Assembly (NCBI GenBank): GCA_948099385.1
Contig: CANUEZ040000047.1
Location: 28,414,501-28,478,500 of the forward strand
Reading direction: 5' to 3'
DNA: 64,000 bases
DNA from: Fasciola hepatica
Taxonomy: Eukaryota; Platyhelminthes; Trematoda; Plagiorchiida; Fasciolidae
Below the pieces are notes generated by a model. The model was not told the origin of the DNA. It was given only the letters and a program-made list of their open reading frames with translations, and made no database searches. Each line of letters begins with the position of its first letter. Positions within the stretch are counted from its first letter, which is position 1. Of this stretch, positions 19,392-29,829 are shown piece after piece. Position numbers and translations under genes: made by a program.

Positions 19392-19444
<53 letters not shown>
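19392..19444. repeat. (TA)n microsatellite in the CACTA-like element
   Basis: About 26 TA units, 170 nt upstream of the zinc-finger exon, mirroring the tract at 10,495 in the larger element. Confidence 0.95.
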
Positions 19445-19446
<2 letters not shown>

Positions 19447-19768
19447 GTTCACTAGGATCTAATTTGAATCGTCTGGAGTGTGAATGGATACTCTTCATTG
19501 AAGAGTCCACAAATGAATCACAACTGTGATTTCTCATAGTTATTCGTCTCTGGGTCACTGCTAACCCAACGAACAACGAGAGAGAGGTGTAAATAAGCGT
19601 ATGTTTACGCTTATTTAGCTGCAGTTCAGTAGCTTATGGTGAAGTTATTCTCTGTCACTGATTGGAAACTGATAAATCAGTCAACACGAGGATCACACAT
19701 GAAAAGTGCTCCAAGGGGTACTAATCTCGGGGCTAACCCCGGGTTTGCGCAAGCTTCGGGCCAACCTC

Positions 19769-20351
19769 AGGAATGCTGCTAAGCGCGAATACAAACATGT
19801 GTAGTTGAAGTGTTCAACACCGTTTGTACGAATCCCGTGCTGAACACGTGGGACACCTGTCAGAGAAACTACATCCACAGTCACGTGACGAACGAAACCA
19901 CGACTGCCCAGGACTGCGTGAAGGTCGCCACTGATGGTGAAGTAGTGAAACAAAACAGGCCACAAGAAAAGAGCCTTAAGATGACAAAATATGTACATAT
20001 GGATATAATCCTAGCAATTCTGTTACCAAATAGCACCTTTTCCCCCATAGAGTACTGTTTGGGATGAAACGCCGATAACAGTTTATCATCTCGCTGAAAC
20101 GAAGAATTGCGGCTAATGAGGTAGATAACAAAGAGTCACAAACGGCTTATACCTTTTCTTTAAAGGGGCAAATACTAAGTTCATCAGTCGTTTGACCCAA
20201 AACTCAGCTGAAATTTGGCCAAAGATACTTTTGCCCGCATTGACCGTTAGACCATGTGCGGCCAAACGCTCAAACAGCTGATGTAAATATTGTTAATGTG
20301 CACCTTCCGATTCACTGGTTGTTAACAAGTCGTCTGTGTAGACGAAAATGA
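19769..20351 (-). pseudogene. Gypsy fragment: end of reverse transcriptase and spacer to RNase H
   Basis: Minus-strand reading has the Gypsy catalytic YTDDLL (about 20,330), LHQLFERLAAHGLTVNAGKS (about 20,275-20,215) and FGQISAEF, in two frames. Nearer to 19,830 a region reading VD...GV..VQH.I.TNGVEHF is compatible with the start of RNase H. It continues the fragment at 17,191-17,720 once the CACTA-like element is taken out. The 5' side is cut by RTE copy A at about 20,351. Confidence 0.65.
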
Positions 20352-22910
20352 AATATAAACCTCTGGCACTTTACACTTTGACGGTGGCGAGCGCATGCCG
20401 AATGGAGCTACATTTTTTGCGAGTCTATCTGGTGCACGTTGCGCATGCTCCATGTACTTAAGCAAGCAGACGGGGTCGTCTGCGTAATCCAGGTCACATA
20501 GCTTTTCACGACTTCCTAGTTGGACGCCTACATCCTGAAGACTTTGCGAAGCACTCTCCATTATTTCATCCATGATGAAGTTGAACAGGAAGGGAGAAAT
20601 AGGACATCCTTGTCGAGCACCGCTGGTCGTTTCGAATGAATTAAATAGTACACTATAAACCCTCACATGGCCTGAAGTATGAGAATACAATAATCTCAAT
20701 AGATTCACGAACTTCTGGGGCATACCTTTCGATGAAGAGCACTGAAACGCACTGTTTGATCAACTGAATCGAAGGCGTCTTTCAAGTCTTAAAAATCGTT
20801 ATTGTCGGTCGGCGGTCTGTATGGCGCGCCTCAGATGATTGGCTAAGAGTAAAAATCTGGTCGATGCATCCTCGACCTTGACGGAATCCAGCCTGCTGTT
20901 CGCGGACGTTCCTCTCTCGAAGCGGTGTCAGACAGTGCAGCAAAATCGAGGCTAATACTTTGGTGACAATCGGAATTAAGCTAATCCCACGATGGTTACT
21001 ATAATCATTGCGTACTCCCTTCTTGAAGATGGGAACAATCAATGACTCGCTCCATATGAACGGAATACGCTGCCCGTCCCAAATGTCACGGAGCAAGATG
21101 GTAAGTGATTTTATCAAAGCATCACCACCCAGTTTGAAACGAACTGGGGGAAGTTCGTCGGGACGTACCGCTTTCCCTCGCTTTAGTAATCGAATACATG
21201 ACTCTACTTCTACTTCTGATGGGGGTTCAAGTGATGCGACACAAGGAGTCGCAGTTGTTGACACCGGAGTAACTACATTAGAGCGCGGCCAGCTGAACTG
21301 TTCCTTGAAGTATTCGGCCCAATAGTTGAGCCTTTGTTGTTTGCCATGAAAGGGTTCTCCATTTCCATCGCAAATCGTTTCACTGACCTGGGTTGGCCGT
21401 CCACTGATGTCACGAATAAGTTTGGAGAGTCTTTGACTGTTACCTGAAGCAGCTGCTATTTCCATTTCTTCGGCTATCTTGACCCACCAATTTTCGCGAT
21501 CATTCTTAAGGTTTTTCGTAACTTGCCTTCTCCGCATCTTATTCATCTCCTTACAGTTCGAGAGCTGACGCTTTTGCTCCATTATACTCAGCGACTCTTG
21601 CGAGACCCAGTGTCTTTGGTGGACATCGGATCTAGGACCACAGGCAAAACTTGCTGCAACGTGCATCTCCTGTTTGATGTGAGCCCAACGTCCCTCTACA
21701 TTACTATTCGTCGTAGATCCTAGCTCATGTGCTAACTTCTGTTCATGCCGGGTGCGTACTTCTGGATCACGCATGCGTTGTACAGCTAACCGGGTTTGCA
21801 GTTTGCGACGATGACCATGAAGCTGGAGAGATAATCGCATTAAAACGAATGCATGGTCAGACTCTACGTACGTGGATCAGTAAGATCTACAGTTCTGAAC
21901 AAAACTGCGCCACCGGTAGCTTACGGCGATATGATCAACCTGGCTTAGAGTACCTGTAGAGCGACCTGTCTTTGGGCGACGCGAGGTGTGTCGAAAATTG
22001 TGCTAGACAAGAGCAATCGATTGTCTACACAAAACTGGAGAAGTCTATCCTCGTTATCTGTATGCTAAGCGGGTAAAGCACAACGGCCACCTAAACAAGC
22101 TTCTGATACACTAAGTTTGCTAACTTGTGCATTGAAGTCACCTTCTAGCCCTGCAATGTCAGAAGCTTTGTTGTTTGAACGAGGGTGGCGAGTTCATCGT
22201 ATAACTCATCTTTCTGTGTGTCAGGGCTGCAGTCTGTTGGGGCGTACGCCAAGATCGCAAACAAGTTGCGCTTAACACAACTATCCTTTCGAATGCTAAC
22301 TGACCCCTGGAGGCTCACAGCACATAAACGACTGTTAATCGGGATCCAGTCTAAGGGAGCAGCCTCAGCTTTGCCAGTCAAGATCATTCCTACACCACGT
22401 TGCCACGCAGCTCTAGCTAGTTCGTTTCCTGAGGTGCGCAGAAAATACCTGGATGAGATACCAGGAGCAGTTGGTTGAATAACAGCTTGAATCCTGGATA
22501 CGCGTTTCACTTACGCAGCAGACATCAATCTTCAGAGAGTTCATTGTAAGTGCTAGGCACGGCTGCTGACCGGCCTGAATTAGTGTACGCACGTTGAAGG
22601 AGCCGAGATCCAGAGGATGACGAGGCTTGAGAAAATGTGAGTTACACGACAGAGGAGACACCATTTGACAATGGCTTGATGGAAGCCCATTTGCTTGGAT
22701 CAGTTATTCTTCCACCGTTTTTACCGACTGAGTTGCCAGCTCAAATCGACCCTCAACCTGGAGGACCAGGAGACTGGACTTTGTCTGACCTCTACCCATT
22801 GACCTGTCAGGTATGATTGCATTTCCGGCTTAAAGAAGCCATCCTCTATAGTTCTTTGGGTCATAAGGGCGCGCAAGCCATCACACCACGTCAAGGCGCA
22901 GTCTCGTTCT
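20352..22910 (-). pseudogene. RTE-1 copy A, endonuclease and partial reverse transcriptase, 3' truncated
   Basis: RTE-type non-LTR retrotransposon on the minus strand. Endonuclease: LGSFNVRTL, IDVCCVSETRIQD (about 22,620-22,530), AILAYAPTD (about 22,255). Linker and reverse transcriptase: 21,840-20,782 with a long basic linker, SLIVPIFKKG, GISLIPIVTKVLASI, REQQAGFRQGRG, then RQGCPISPFLFNF and DYADDPVCLL (20,723-20,350). The frame breaks near 20,780 and 22,150-22,510. It ends abruptly where Gypsy sequence begins, so the reverse transcriptase C-terminus and tail are missing. The 22,665-22,905 part matches, in inverted orientation, 45,843-46,080 and also 34,190-34,420, and is probably the 5' leader of the element. 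Confidence 0.8.
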
Positions 22911-22924
22911 GATGGATGTGCCGA

Positions 22925-23242
22925 TATAGTCGGGAAGGTTTGCGATCTGCAAACAAACTAACCATTCCCTTTTTGTCAGACGTCAGTCTGGCTAATAACC
23001 GCTGCTTTTAGGCGCTCGTGAGGACTGGGTTCTTCTGATTTTATGAAATCTTGCGTTTCGTCGACGATGTGTGGAGGAAGAACTTGGACCACGTAGTGGA
23101 ATCTACTTTTTCTATTCATATTGTGCAGAACAGAAGTTTATTGTAGCTGCGCAAACCAAGTCCTAGGGTTACTTTCCCTGAACGATGGAAACAGGACGGC
23201 GAGTCCATTTATCTCAGCGTCAAAAAGTTTAGGGTCGCTCAT
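22925..23242 (-). pseudogene. Gypsy gag N-terminal fragment
   Basis: From ATG at 23,242 the minus strand encodes MSDPKLFDAEINGLAVLFPS, a WFAQLQ motif and RFHYVVQVLPPHIVDETQDF, the capsid-like start of Gypsy gag (matrix/capsid helices with the RF..VV..LP signature). A TAA interrupts it after the WFAQLQ motif. It may be the 5' part of the Gypsy element whose reverse transcriptase and RNase H lie at 17.2-20.35 kb, separated by RTE copy A and by a deletion. Confidence 0.55.
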
Positions 23243-23359
23243 GCTGCGAACGGTAAAATAAATTTAATTGATTCGAAGAAGTCTAAACAAAACCAATGCG
23301 ATGAAAAGTAGAAAAAACTGGTCGAACAACACTTGGCATCGATTGGAATTGATAAAATG

Positions 23360-23666
23360 GCTTGCCGGTACTCCCGGATCTACCAAAAAACTAGAATAGA
23401 CGGAGGGCTCTTAAATCTAGTAATTCAGGCACCAGGTACCAACTAAATCCGCAGAATGGCCTAAGCAACGGCCAACAAGCCGAAAGTTCCGACAGTTGCC
23501 AAAAGACGGTGGAACTCAGTGGGATAGGTAAAGGGCCGTTTGCAAAGAAACTATGTCGATGACGTTTACGTAAAAGAGCGACACCGGACAGGATACTAGC
23601 TAAGTGAGCTAAAGAATCAACTGTCCGTAAGCAGATCAGTCAGACATGTTTACCAATTGGCGGACC
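23360..23666 (+). repeat. Dispersed repeat, left part (also at 56.1 kb)
   Basis: Shares with 56,190-56,470 a series of matches such as AAAGTTCC, GATAGGT, GTCGATGACGTTTACG / GTCGATCACGTTTACG and TTGGCGGA. The homology is interrupted by RTE copy B at about 23,667 and continues at 24,804. Confidence 0.65.
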
Positions 23667-24803
23667 CAATTGTCCTCACATCATCGTCGTCGTACAGTGT
23701 TGAATAGCAGGGCAAGCCCCACTGACCACTGCCCTTCTCATCATGTTGCACGTGGAAACAGAAAGAATGAATATACAAGATGGACAGGGAGTGGACCTAC
23801 AGGGGTGGGAAAAGGAAAGAATGCCCTAGTAGCCATTACACGGAATACACAGTCTAACTGTACAGACGCACATTAATCAATCTTTCTGACTCAACGGAAA
23901 GTGGAAACACGATCGCCACTGCTCACGATTCGCTGCTATATCTCTCAGTGTCTCCAGCCAACTGGTTGAGATATCTTTTTTACCCCAACCACGAAGGCGT
24001 GGGGCACCCACTTTTCATAAAATCGCTGTACGTTTTCTCATTCCCAGTTGCCAAGTCATCTGTTGACCTCCACGTAGTTTCTTCCATTCTCTAGGAGGAA
24101 CGGAAAACAGGGCACGGTATAGTGGACGTGTGTTCGCCATATGTAACACGTGCCCCAACCAATGAAGTTTACTAAACTGGATACGTTGTGACAGAACGTT
24201 CTCCGAATTAATACTCACTCCCCGCTTTCTGACCTCAGTATTGCTCACTCGGCTATTCCACCCAATCATAACTATACTACGCAAACATCGGTGGTCGAAA
24301 ACCTCAAGACGATGAATATCTTCCATACGCAGACCCCAAGTCTCGCAACTACACAACAGAACTGGGCGCACGGCAGCACAGTATACACGGCCTTCCAACT
24401 TCAGCGAAATATCAGGTCAGCGCCACAAGTGCTTCAGTCCAGCGTACGCCGCTCGAGCCTTGGATATCCGCGTGCTCACCTCTACTACTGTGCTTCCATC
24501 CGTTGTCACACTGCTGCCGGGGTAAGTGAAGCGGTTGACAACCACCAGCACCTCCCCATCGAGCATCAAGCTCGGAGCGGTTCACGTCCAGTTTTGCAAC
24601 ATCACTTTACACTTTGGAGGTGCAAAGCGTATGCCGAGTGGAGCTACATTTTTTGCGAGTCTATCTAGTGCACCTGGTGCATGTTCCATGTACTTGAGCA
24701 AGCAGACAGGGTCGTCTGCGTAATCTAGATCACATAGCTTTTCACGATTTATTAGTTCGTTGCCCATGTCCCCAAGATTCCCCAAGGCATTTTGGATCAT
24801 GTC
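23667..24803 (-). pseudogene. RTE-1 copy B, 3' part of reverse transcriptase with tail
   Basis: Minus-strand RTE fragment. It contains DYADDPVCLL (about 24,720), YCAAVRPVLLCSCETWGLR (24,390-24,340), FDHRCLRSI and LHWLGHVLHM, then the 3' untranslated region and a short CAT/CGT-repeat tail (about 23,670-23,695 on the plus strand). Block 23,994-24,738 is almost identical to 43,530-44,274 in copy D. Flanking homology to the 56 kb repeat shows it is an insertion. Confidence 0.8.
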
Positions 24804-25400
24804 GTCTATCACGACGCAAGCAGACGAACGACGCAGCCCTTATAGAAAACGTTCGAAGGCGGCTAGTGAACGTGTCTTTTATCCGGTCTGGCAGCGAAAT
24901 ACCAACATTATCCCCTCTATTGGACGTTAGAGAAGATGCAAGTCGGTTTACAGATGCAAAGGTGTATTCTGTATATCGTGGCACTAAAACAGTACCGATA
25001 CGAGAGATACACCGAACGGATATGAACTCAGCGACAGTGCAGAAAGGTAACCGCGAGCGCGTACGATCGGCGAAATACCGAAAGTGAAAATGATTCAAAA
25101 TGAGGTCGACGGAAACCTTGGAAAAGTCAGTCCAGTAAAGCGTACGCAACCAAACAAAACATTGAGGTCGATGTCATACGTCAGAAAAGATCCTGGAGAA
25201 GATAGATCCAAAATGATGTCCAGAAAACGGTCATTTTCTCAGAACGATCGAGGTCTCTACACCCTGTAGCATCGAACGACATACAAACTACCTACAGCTA
25301 AGTACCAGTTAGCTATGTTTGCCTATAGTATTCTTGGTCACGGATTTACACATTCGAACTCAGTCATCTCCGGGTCGCTTCAGGTCTCTTGAATTCGATG
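24804..25400 (+). repeat. Dispersed repeat, right part
   Basis: Starts with CAAGCAGACGAACGACGCA and ends with TAGCATCGAACGACATACAA...TAGCTATG and CAGTCATCTCCGGGTCG, matching 56,487-56,715. About 430 bp (24,838-25,265) have no counterpart at 56 kb, an insertion here or a deletion there. Frames on either strand are not gene-like. Confidence 0.6.
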
Positions 25401-26367
25401 CAATAGAATGATCTCGCGTCACCTGTGGAGTGCTCTGTTTGGTCGTCTTCAGCCAGATCCATTGTGCTTGGCACTCATCGAAAACTGGTTTACATTCAAT
25501 CTAACGTCGAGGTATTTCTTTTTAAGTCTCTTCCGTTCGTAGGTTGTTAGCGCTCTTGTTCGTATAAACGTTGCCCACTTATCGTATACGTGAGCCGTTC
25601 CTTCATTCATTCAGCTCCTAATAACCTTACAGCTTCCAATCAGTAACCTTCTCAAGAACCGAAAAGCTGTGAAACCACTTTTATCTCCTCGGTCGTTTTT
25701 GATCCCGATTTGTGTGAATCGGTATCGGCAAACTTTAGTTGTGCTCACCTGAGTTTTTGTTCTGCGCCGTATCATTCGGTATTTCATAGCTGAAAGTGAC
25801 TCTGGGTTAAGACTTATCGAGTGCAGCACCTACTGACGAAAGTTCGTTCAGTTATATTACGGCGGTTCGTAGATCCTGCTTTCCCTGTACAATTATTCGA
25901 AATCGTTGCAACTTTGTTAAATGATTACTAAGATTTTGGTGTTTTATGCTGTTTTTGTAATTGGTGATCAGGGCTGCACTATTCCTTGGTTGTCGTTCCG
26001 CTGTTCCGCAATGCGTGCTATCCTCGTAATCTCTCACCTGCTATCAATACTGAAATGCTCTTTTCGCAGTTTCGTCAATGTTGTCTAACTATTACCTTTC
26101 TTGTTCTGATTATTCCGCCTACGCTTCCACAAAAATTCCTTATGTAGACTGTTTTATTGTCATTCAAAGAAATTCCTGGCCTACAGCACCAAAAGTCAAT
26201 AAATTCTTATAAGGGCTGTGTCATACGAGACAACACAATCGCATTTTGCGCCGTGGCTGTTTCACACTGTAGACAGCTACCATAGCTGTGATTACCCGTT
26301 GTTGTAATGCAACCTTCAGGTAACGTTTTTATCTTTGCCTGAATCACAAATTTCTGTTCACTGCTAG
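25401..26367 (+). other. Intergenic or intronic sequence upstream of the first visible DCAF4 exon
   Basis: No supported gene or repeat. A T/C-rich tract ending in CTGCTAG at 26,361-26,367 is the acceptor for the exon at 26,368. Confidence 0.4.
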
Positions 26368-26595
26368 ATATCCCGGGTTACTTTTATGATGCTCAGAAGA
26401 AGAAGTATTTCAAGATTGAAAAGCATGAGCTGCCGACTTTTGTCACTCAGATTACCGTGGCCACCAAATCAGCATCAGAGCAGGCGGCTAGATGCTTGAG
26501 GAATATACGTCACTTAATTCGACCTTCTGAGGTGATCAGTTTCACGACCTTGGTTGATCAGCTTGAGAGACGGGGTTATTCATCTGATAAATTGG
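26368..26595 (+). CDS. DCAF4: DCAF4-type gene, exon with the PG-Y/F-YD motif
   Basis: Internal exon, acceptor AG at 26,366-26,367 and donor GTAAGT at 26,596. It encodes DIPGYFYDAQKKKYFKI near its start, the short motif (PG.YYD...RYF) found near the N-terminus of DCAF4, which recruits substrates to CUL4-DDB1 ubiquitin ligases. The rest (through QLERRGYSSDKLG) is not recognised. Entry and exit phase are both 1, whereas the next visible exon starts in phase 0, so at least one exon between them has been missed, as expected since the central DCAF4 segment is absent. The first coding exon was not found. Assignment to the same gene as 48.5 kb rests on shared strand, order and family logic; the downstream half of this exon could instead be retroelement sequence. 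Confidence 0.6.
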
Positions 26596-26879
26596 GTAAG
26601 TCTATCCGAAAAATTAAAAACTGGTGCTCGAAACGTTGGTATTGAGTCATTTCTGTCCATGCTTAGTCAGTTCAAACAGCCATTGACCGTGCACTAGTTG
26701 CGGTAGCTTTGGTTGCTACTTCTCAGCAGTAACCCAAAATCGGAAATAATGATCTGCTGTTTTCAAATACTCTGCAAACAGTTTTGAATGTCCTCTACAG
26801 TGTTGTCCCTGATTTGCTCGCTTCTAAAGTACTATCATCACTAACGTATATAGCGCTTTTTGTTTGTAGCCCAATATAT

Positions 26880-28900
26880 CCTCTTTTATGACGCTTTTAT
26901 ACGATTTCAAGCTCCCCTCCTAGACCAACACTTGCATATGGTCGCTGGTAATTTTAATCATGCTAATACTTATCCGCTTTTATTGTTCGGACCAACTAAT
27001 AGTGATTCTCCCACAAGAGGGTATTCTGTGTTAGGCAAAGTCATTACCAATCACCCTCGCTTATTTTCTCTTAAACTGAAAGTCCATCTCTCCACAAGTG
27101 ACCATAGGTTGCTTCTTCTGAAACCAAAAAATTAATAACAAACTGCCCATTGGTTATTCACGTCTTCAAATCATGCGAGATTTTCGCCTTCGTAACCTTT
27201 CTCCTCACAACTTGTCCCTTCATGCAACTATTGGTGTTGGCTTTCCATGGTTTTCCTCTAAGCTCTCTATCTCCTAGGCTCCAGAACTGTTTACTGAGAA
27301 CCTGTATGCCATCCCCAATTTGCGTTTCCCCATTAAAACGCTGTTCACATGTGGTGATAGGATTGCCTCACGAACACTCAAAGAACTCAGAAGAGCAAAG
27401 GGAATCGCACACAAGTCGTGACGAAGTTCAGAAGTGAGGTGGTAGACAGTTATCCACTGTCGTTCGGATCGCTACCACACCTGACCTATTAGGCCCCTAT
27501 GTGGTTCTCCATTCCAAGTCTCAGGGTCTGGTTGCCGGTAATCCTTAATAATGCAGTGGGCCTTCGCGGCTATGGAGTGTATAACCCTTCCACTGCACTC
27601 ATGCGCAAGCATGTAGTAAAAAAGGAAACTTTCGATGCCGATCAAGACAAAGATAATGCATTTGAAGACTTCCTTTGAAAGGAGTTTCTGCAAACCAAGA
27701 GTCTTAAGCTTCTTCGGCGTGGCATACGACTTTTGTGTGACCAGAAGGCCAAACACACAAACGATGACGTTGATGTAAACCACCTCAATGCTACATTTAT
27801 ACATCTCTCCAATGACAGCCCTCCTTCGTATTTCATTGTTTCTGCAGATCCTGAACGTTTCTCTACTACGGACATTTTAAAAATTCTTCACGAATCCAAA
27901 ACCTCGTCGGCTGTTGGTCCTGATAGCCTTCCACCAGCGATTCTCAAGTATGGTGCTGCTTAACTTGCCACCGATCACTACTTTGATAAACGAGTTTCTT
28001 CCCAGGTGTTCAATTCCTGATCCGTGGCGTCCACTTACCGTCACTCCAATTCCCAAAGGCTCCAACACCCCTGGTGGAGTGAAACAGTTTCGCCCCGTTG
28101 CTCTCACATCTGCCGCCCTTAAAGTAACGGATAAGACTGTTTTCACTTGTCTTTTAATGCACCTCAGTGTGCCACCTGACTCTTTTTAGTTTGCTTACAA
28201 ACCCAAAAGGTCCATCCTTGATGTTGTAGCCTGCTTGGCCCATCCTATCACTTAATCTCTAAGGAACTCTGAGCGATCTGTCCGCTGCGTATTCCTCAGT
28301 TTTTCTTCAGCGTTTGATTCTATACCCCGATATTGTCTTCTCCAGAAGCTTGTAGCTTTCAGTTGTCGGGCCCAACTTTTCTGGCTATCGAACTATTTTC
28401 TCAATCGAGTTTAGCAAATTAAGGTCGGGAAAAACATCTCAAAACCTCTTGTTAAGAATCGCAGTGTACTCCAAGGTGTAATGTTACCTTTCCTATTTTC
28501 AACCTAGTCCAGCAGTGCTGATGGTGTTGTTCTCTGTCAAGCTATGTCTAATTAACCGAATTTCAGGAAATTCGATGGAAACGTATCTTATATAGAATGT
28601 TTCACTTCCCAGTTAGGTCTAAAACTCTAATCCGTTTAAATGCGTCGAACGTATCTGCAGTCTCTCTCGCTCACCTTTCCCTACAGATCCTGTTACATTG
28701 AATTCCAAATCCCTACCCAGAATTTGTTTCGTTGATTATCCGGGTGTTAGGCTAGACACCAATTTAAGATGGAGATCTCACATTCAGTACTGTATCGGCA
28801 AACTGTGATGCCTATTTTTTCATACAAGAAAACTCAGGCAGTTTTGTACACCACCAACAGTTGTCTTCAAATTTGTTCTTCGGTGTGTTTTCCGATCTTA
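26880..28900 (+). pseudogene. LINE C, heavily decayed non-LTR retrotransposon
   Basis: Endonuclease remnant at 26,935-27,135: VAGNFNHAN, GPTNSDSPTR, VITNHPRLFSLKLK, STSDHRLLLLKPK. Reverse transcriptase remnant: VGPDSLPPAILKYG (about 27,913), VTPIPKGSNTPGG and FRPVALTSAALKV (28,040-28,130), then scattered stops to about 28,900. The sequence is interrupted at 27,482-27,633 by a SINE-like unit. Far too many stops to be functional; the clade is probably CR1- or RTE-related but not resolved. Confidence 0.7.
27480..27635 (-). repeat. SINE-like dispersed repeat, copy 1
   Basis: About 150 bp, also present in the same orientation at 62,866-63,030. Shared blocks include TATGTGGTTCTCCA, TCAGGGTCTGGT, CCACTGCACTCA and GCATGTAGTAAAAA. 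The minus strand of both copies reads PDPETW..GEPH, which could be a remnant coding or just nucleotide conservation. It lies inside LINE C. Confidence 0.7.
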
Positions 28901-29251
28901 TTATATTTTACACCCGTAATTTTCCCTGGCCTTTTGAAACAACAAGACCTCAAAGCCTTTCACTGCGGATTGGTACTTATTAGTCTCGTTTCTTTCCTCT
29001 TCCTTGACTTTCTTTTGACTGAACTAGTCAAATAACATTGATTCATGAGTAGCCCTAGCCCACAAGATACTACAGGATTCAACGCACCCATTACACTCGC
29101 ACTTATCTCTTTGTCATTCTCACTCGCCCACCAGATTTGAATTTCGACCATTTTCTTCCAGAATTAACGTATACAAAACTCTCTGGTGACGTACCTGGTG
29201 TGAGTACTGATCAACAAGGTCAAGAGTAAAACAGAACTAAACTTTAAATTT

Positions 29252-29253
<2 letters not shown>

Positions 29254-29290
<37 letters not shown>
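29254..29290. repeat. (TA)n microsatellite
   Basis: About 18 TA units. Confidence 0.95.
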
Positions 29291-29294
<4 letters not shown>

Positions 29295-29829
29295 TTTGTT
29301 AATTTTACTCCATTTTTGTCAGAGCATTTTGACTGAAATGTAGGCATGTCGCTTGCAAAGGTCTGTCGTACAAATACAAATACAAAAATAATAAGAAAAG
29401 TACTACAAGTAATGTGAAGTCAGCAAAGAAAGTTTGTGCATACAGGAGTACCACTGGTCATGACACCGAGCCACGTCCTCCAGCGCAACTAATCCCTGAG
29501 GGGAGGATCTCTTGGACGGCTTCGAGGAAGTCTAACACGCCCTACATGGCTGAGTTCATTGGTTATGTTTTTCATACTCTTCTTCCATATCACAGACTGA
29601 CTACGTGTTATAAGATCAAACAAGTCAGCAGTATGTTGATGAAGCAGAATGTAGGCCGTTCAGTAGGATTTATTCAACAAACAATTGACGCATGAGAGCT
29701 GAAAGTAGAACAAACAGAATGACAGTTAGGACCCATACAAAAGTATTGTCCAATAATACATTCTCCGCTGCTCAGATTGATTGAATTGGAAAAAATGTGA
29801 ATGAGATTACACTTCTCTGTTACAAAGGT

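Larger units (their letters stand above)
17721..19768 (-). mobile_element. Non-autonomous CACTA-like element, deletion relative of the 6.1-11.1 kb element
   Basis: Left end CACGCCCCAAGTTTGC with many GGGGCA/TGCCCC sub-terminal words (17,721-17,885). The right end (about 19,715-19,768) has weaker matching words (CGGGGCTAACCCCGGG, GCGCAAGCTTCGGGCC). It retains the zinc-finger exon of the transposase and the last domain of the accessory gene, in the same order and strand as the full element, with a (TA)n tract in the equivalent place. The transposase core and the first accessory exons are missing. It sits in the RNase H region of a Gypsy element. The right border is approximate. Confidence 0.65.

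Noticed and set aside
20998..21325. Plus-strand open frames such as 21,008-21,325, 21,523-21,723 and their copies at 33.9 and 45.0 kb
   Set aside because: They are antisense shadows of the RTE reverse transcriptase and linker; their recurrence reflects the repeated element.
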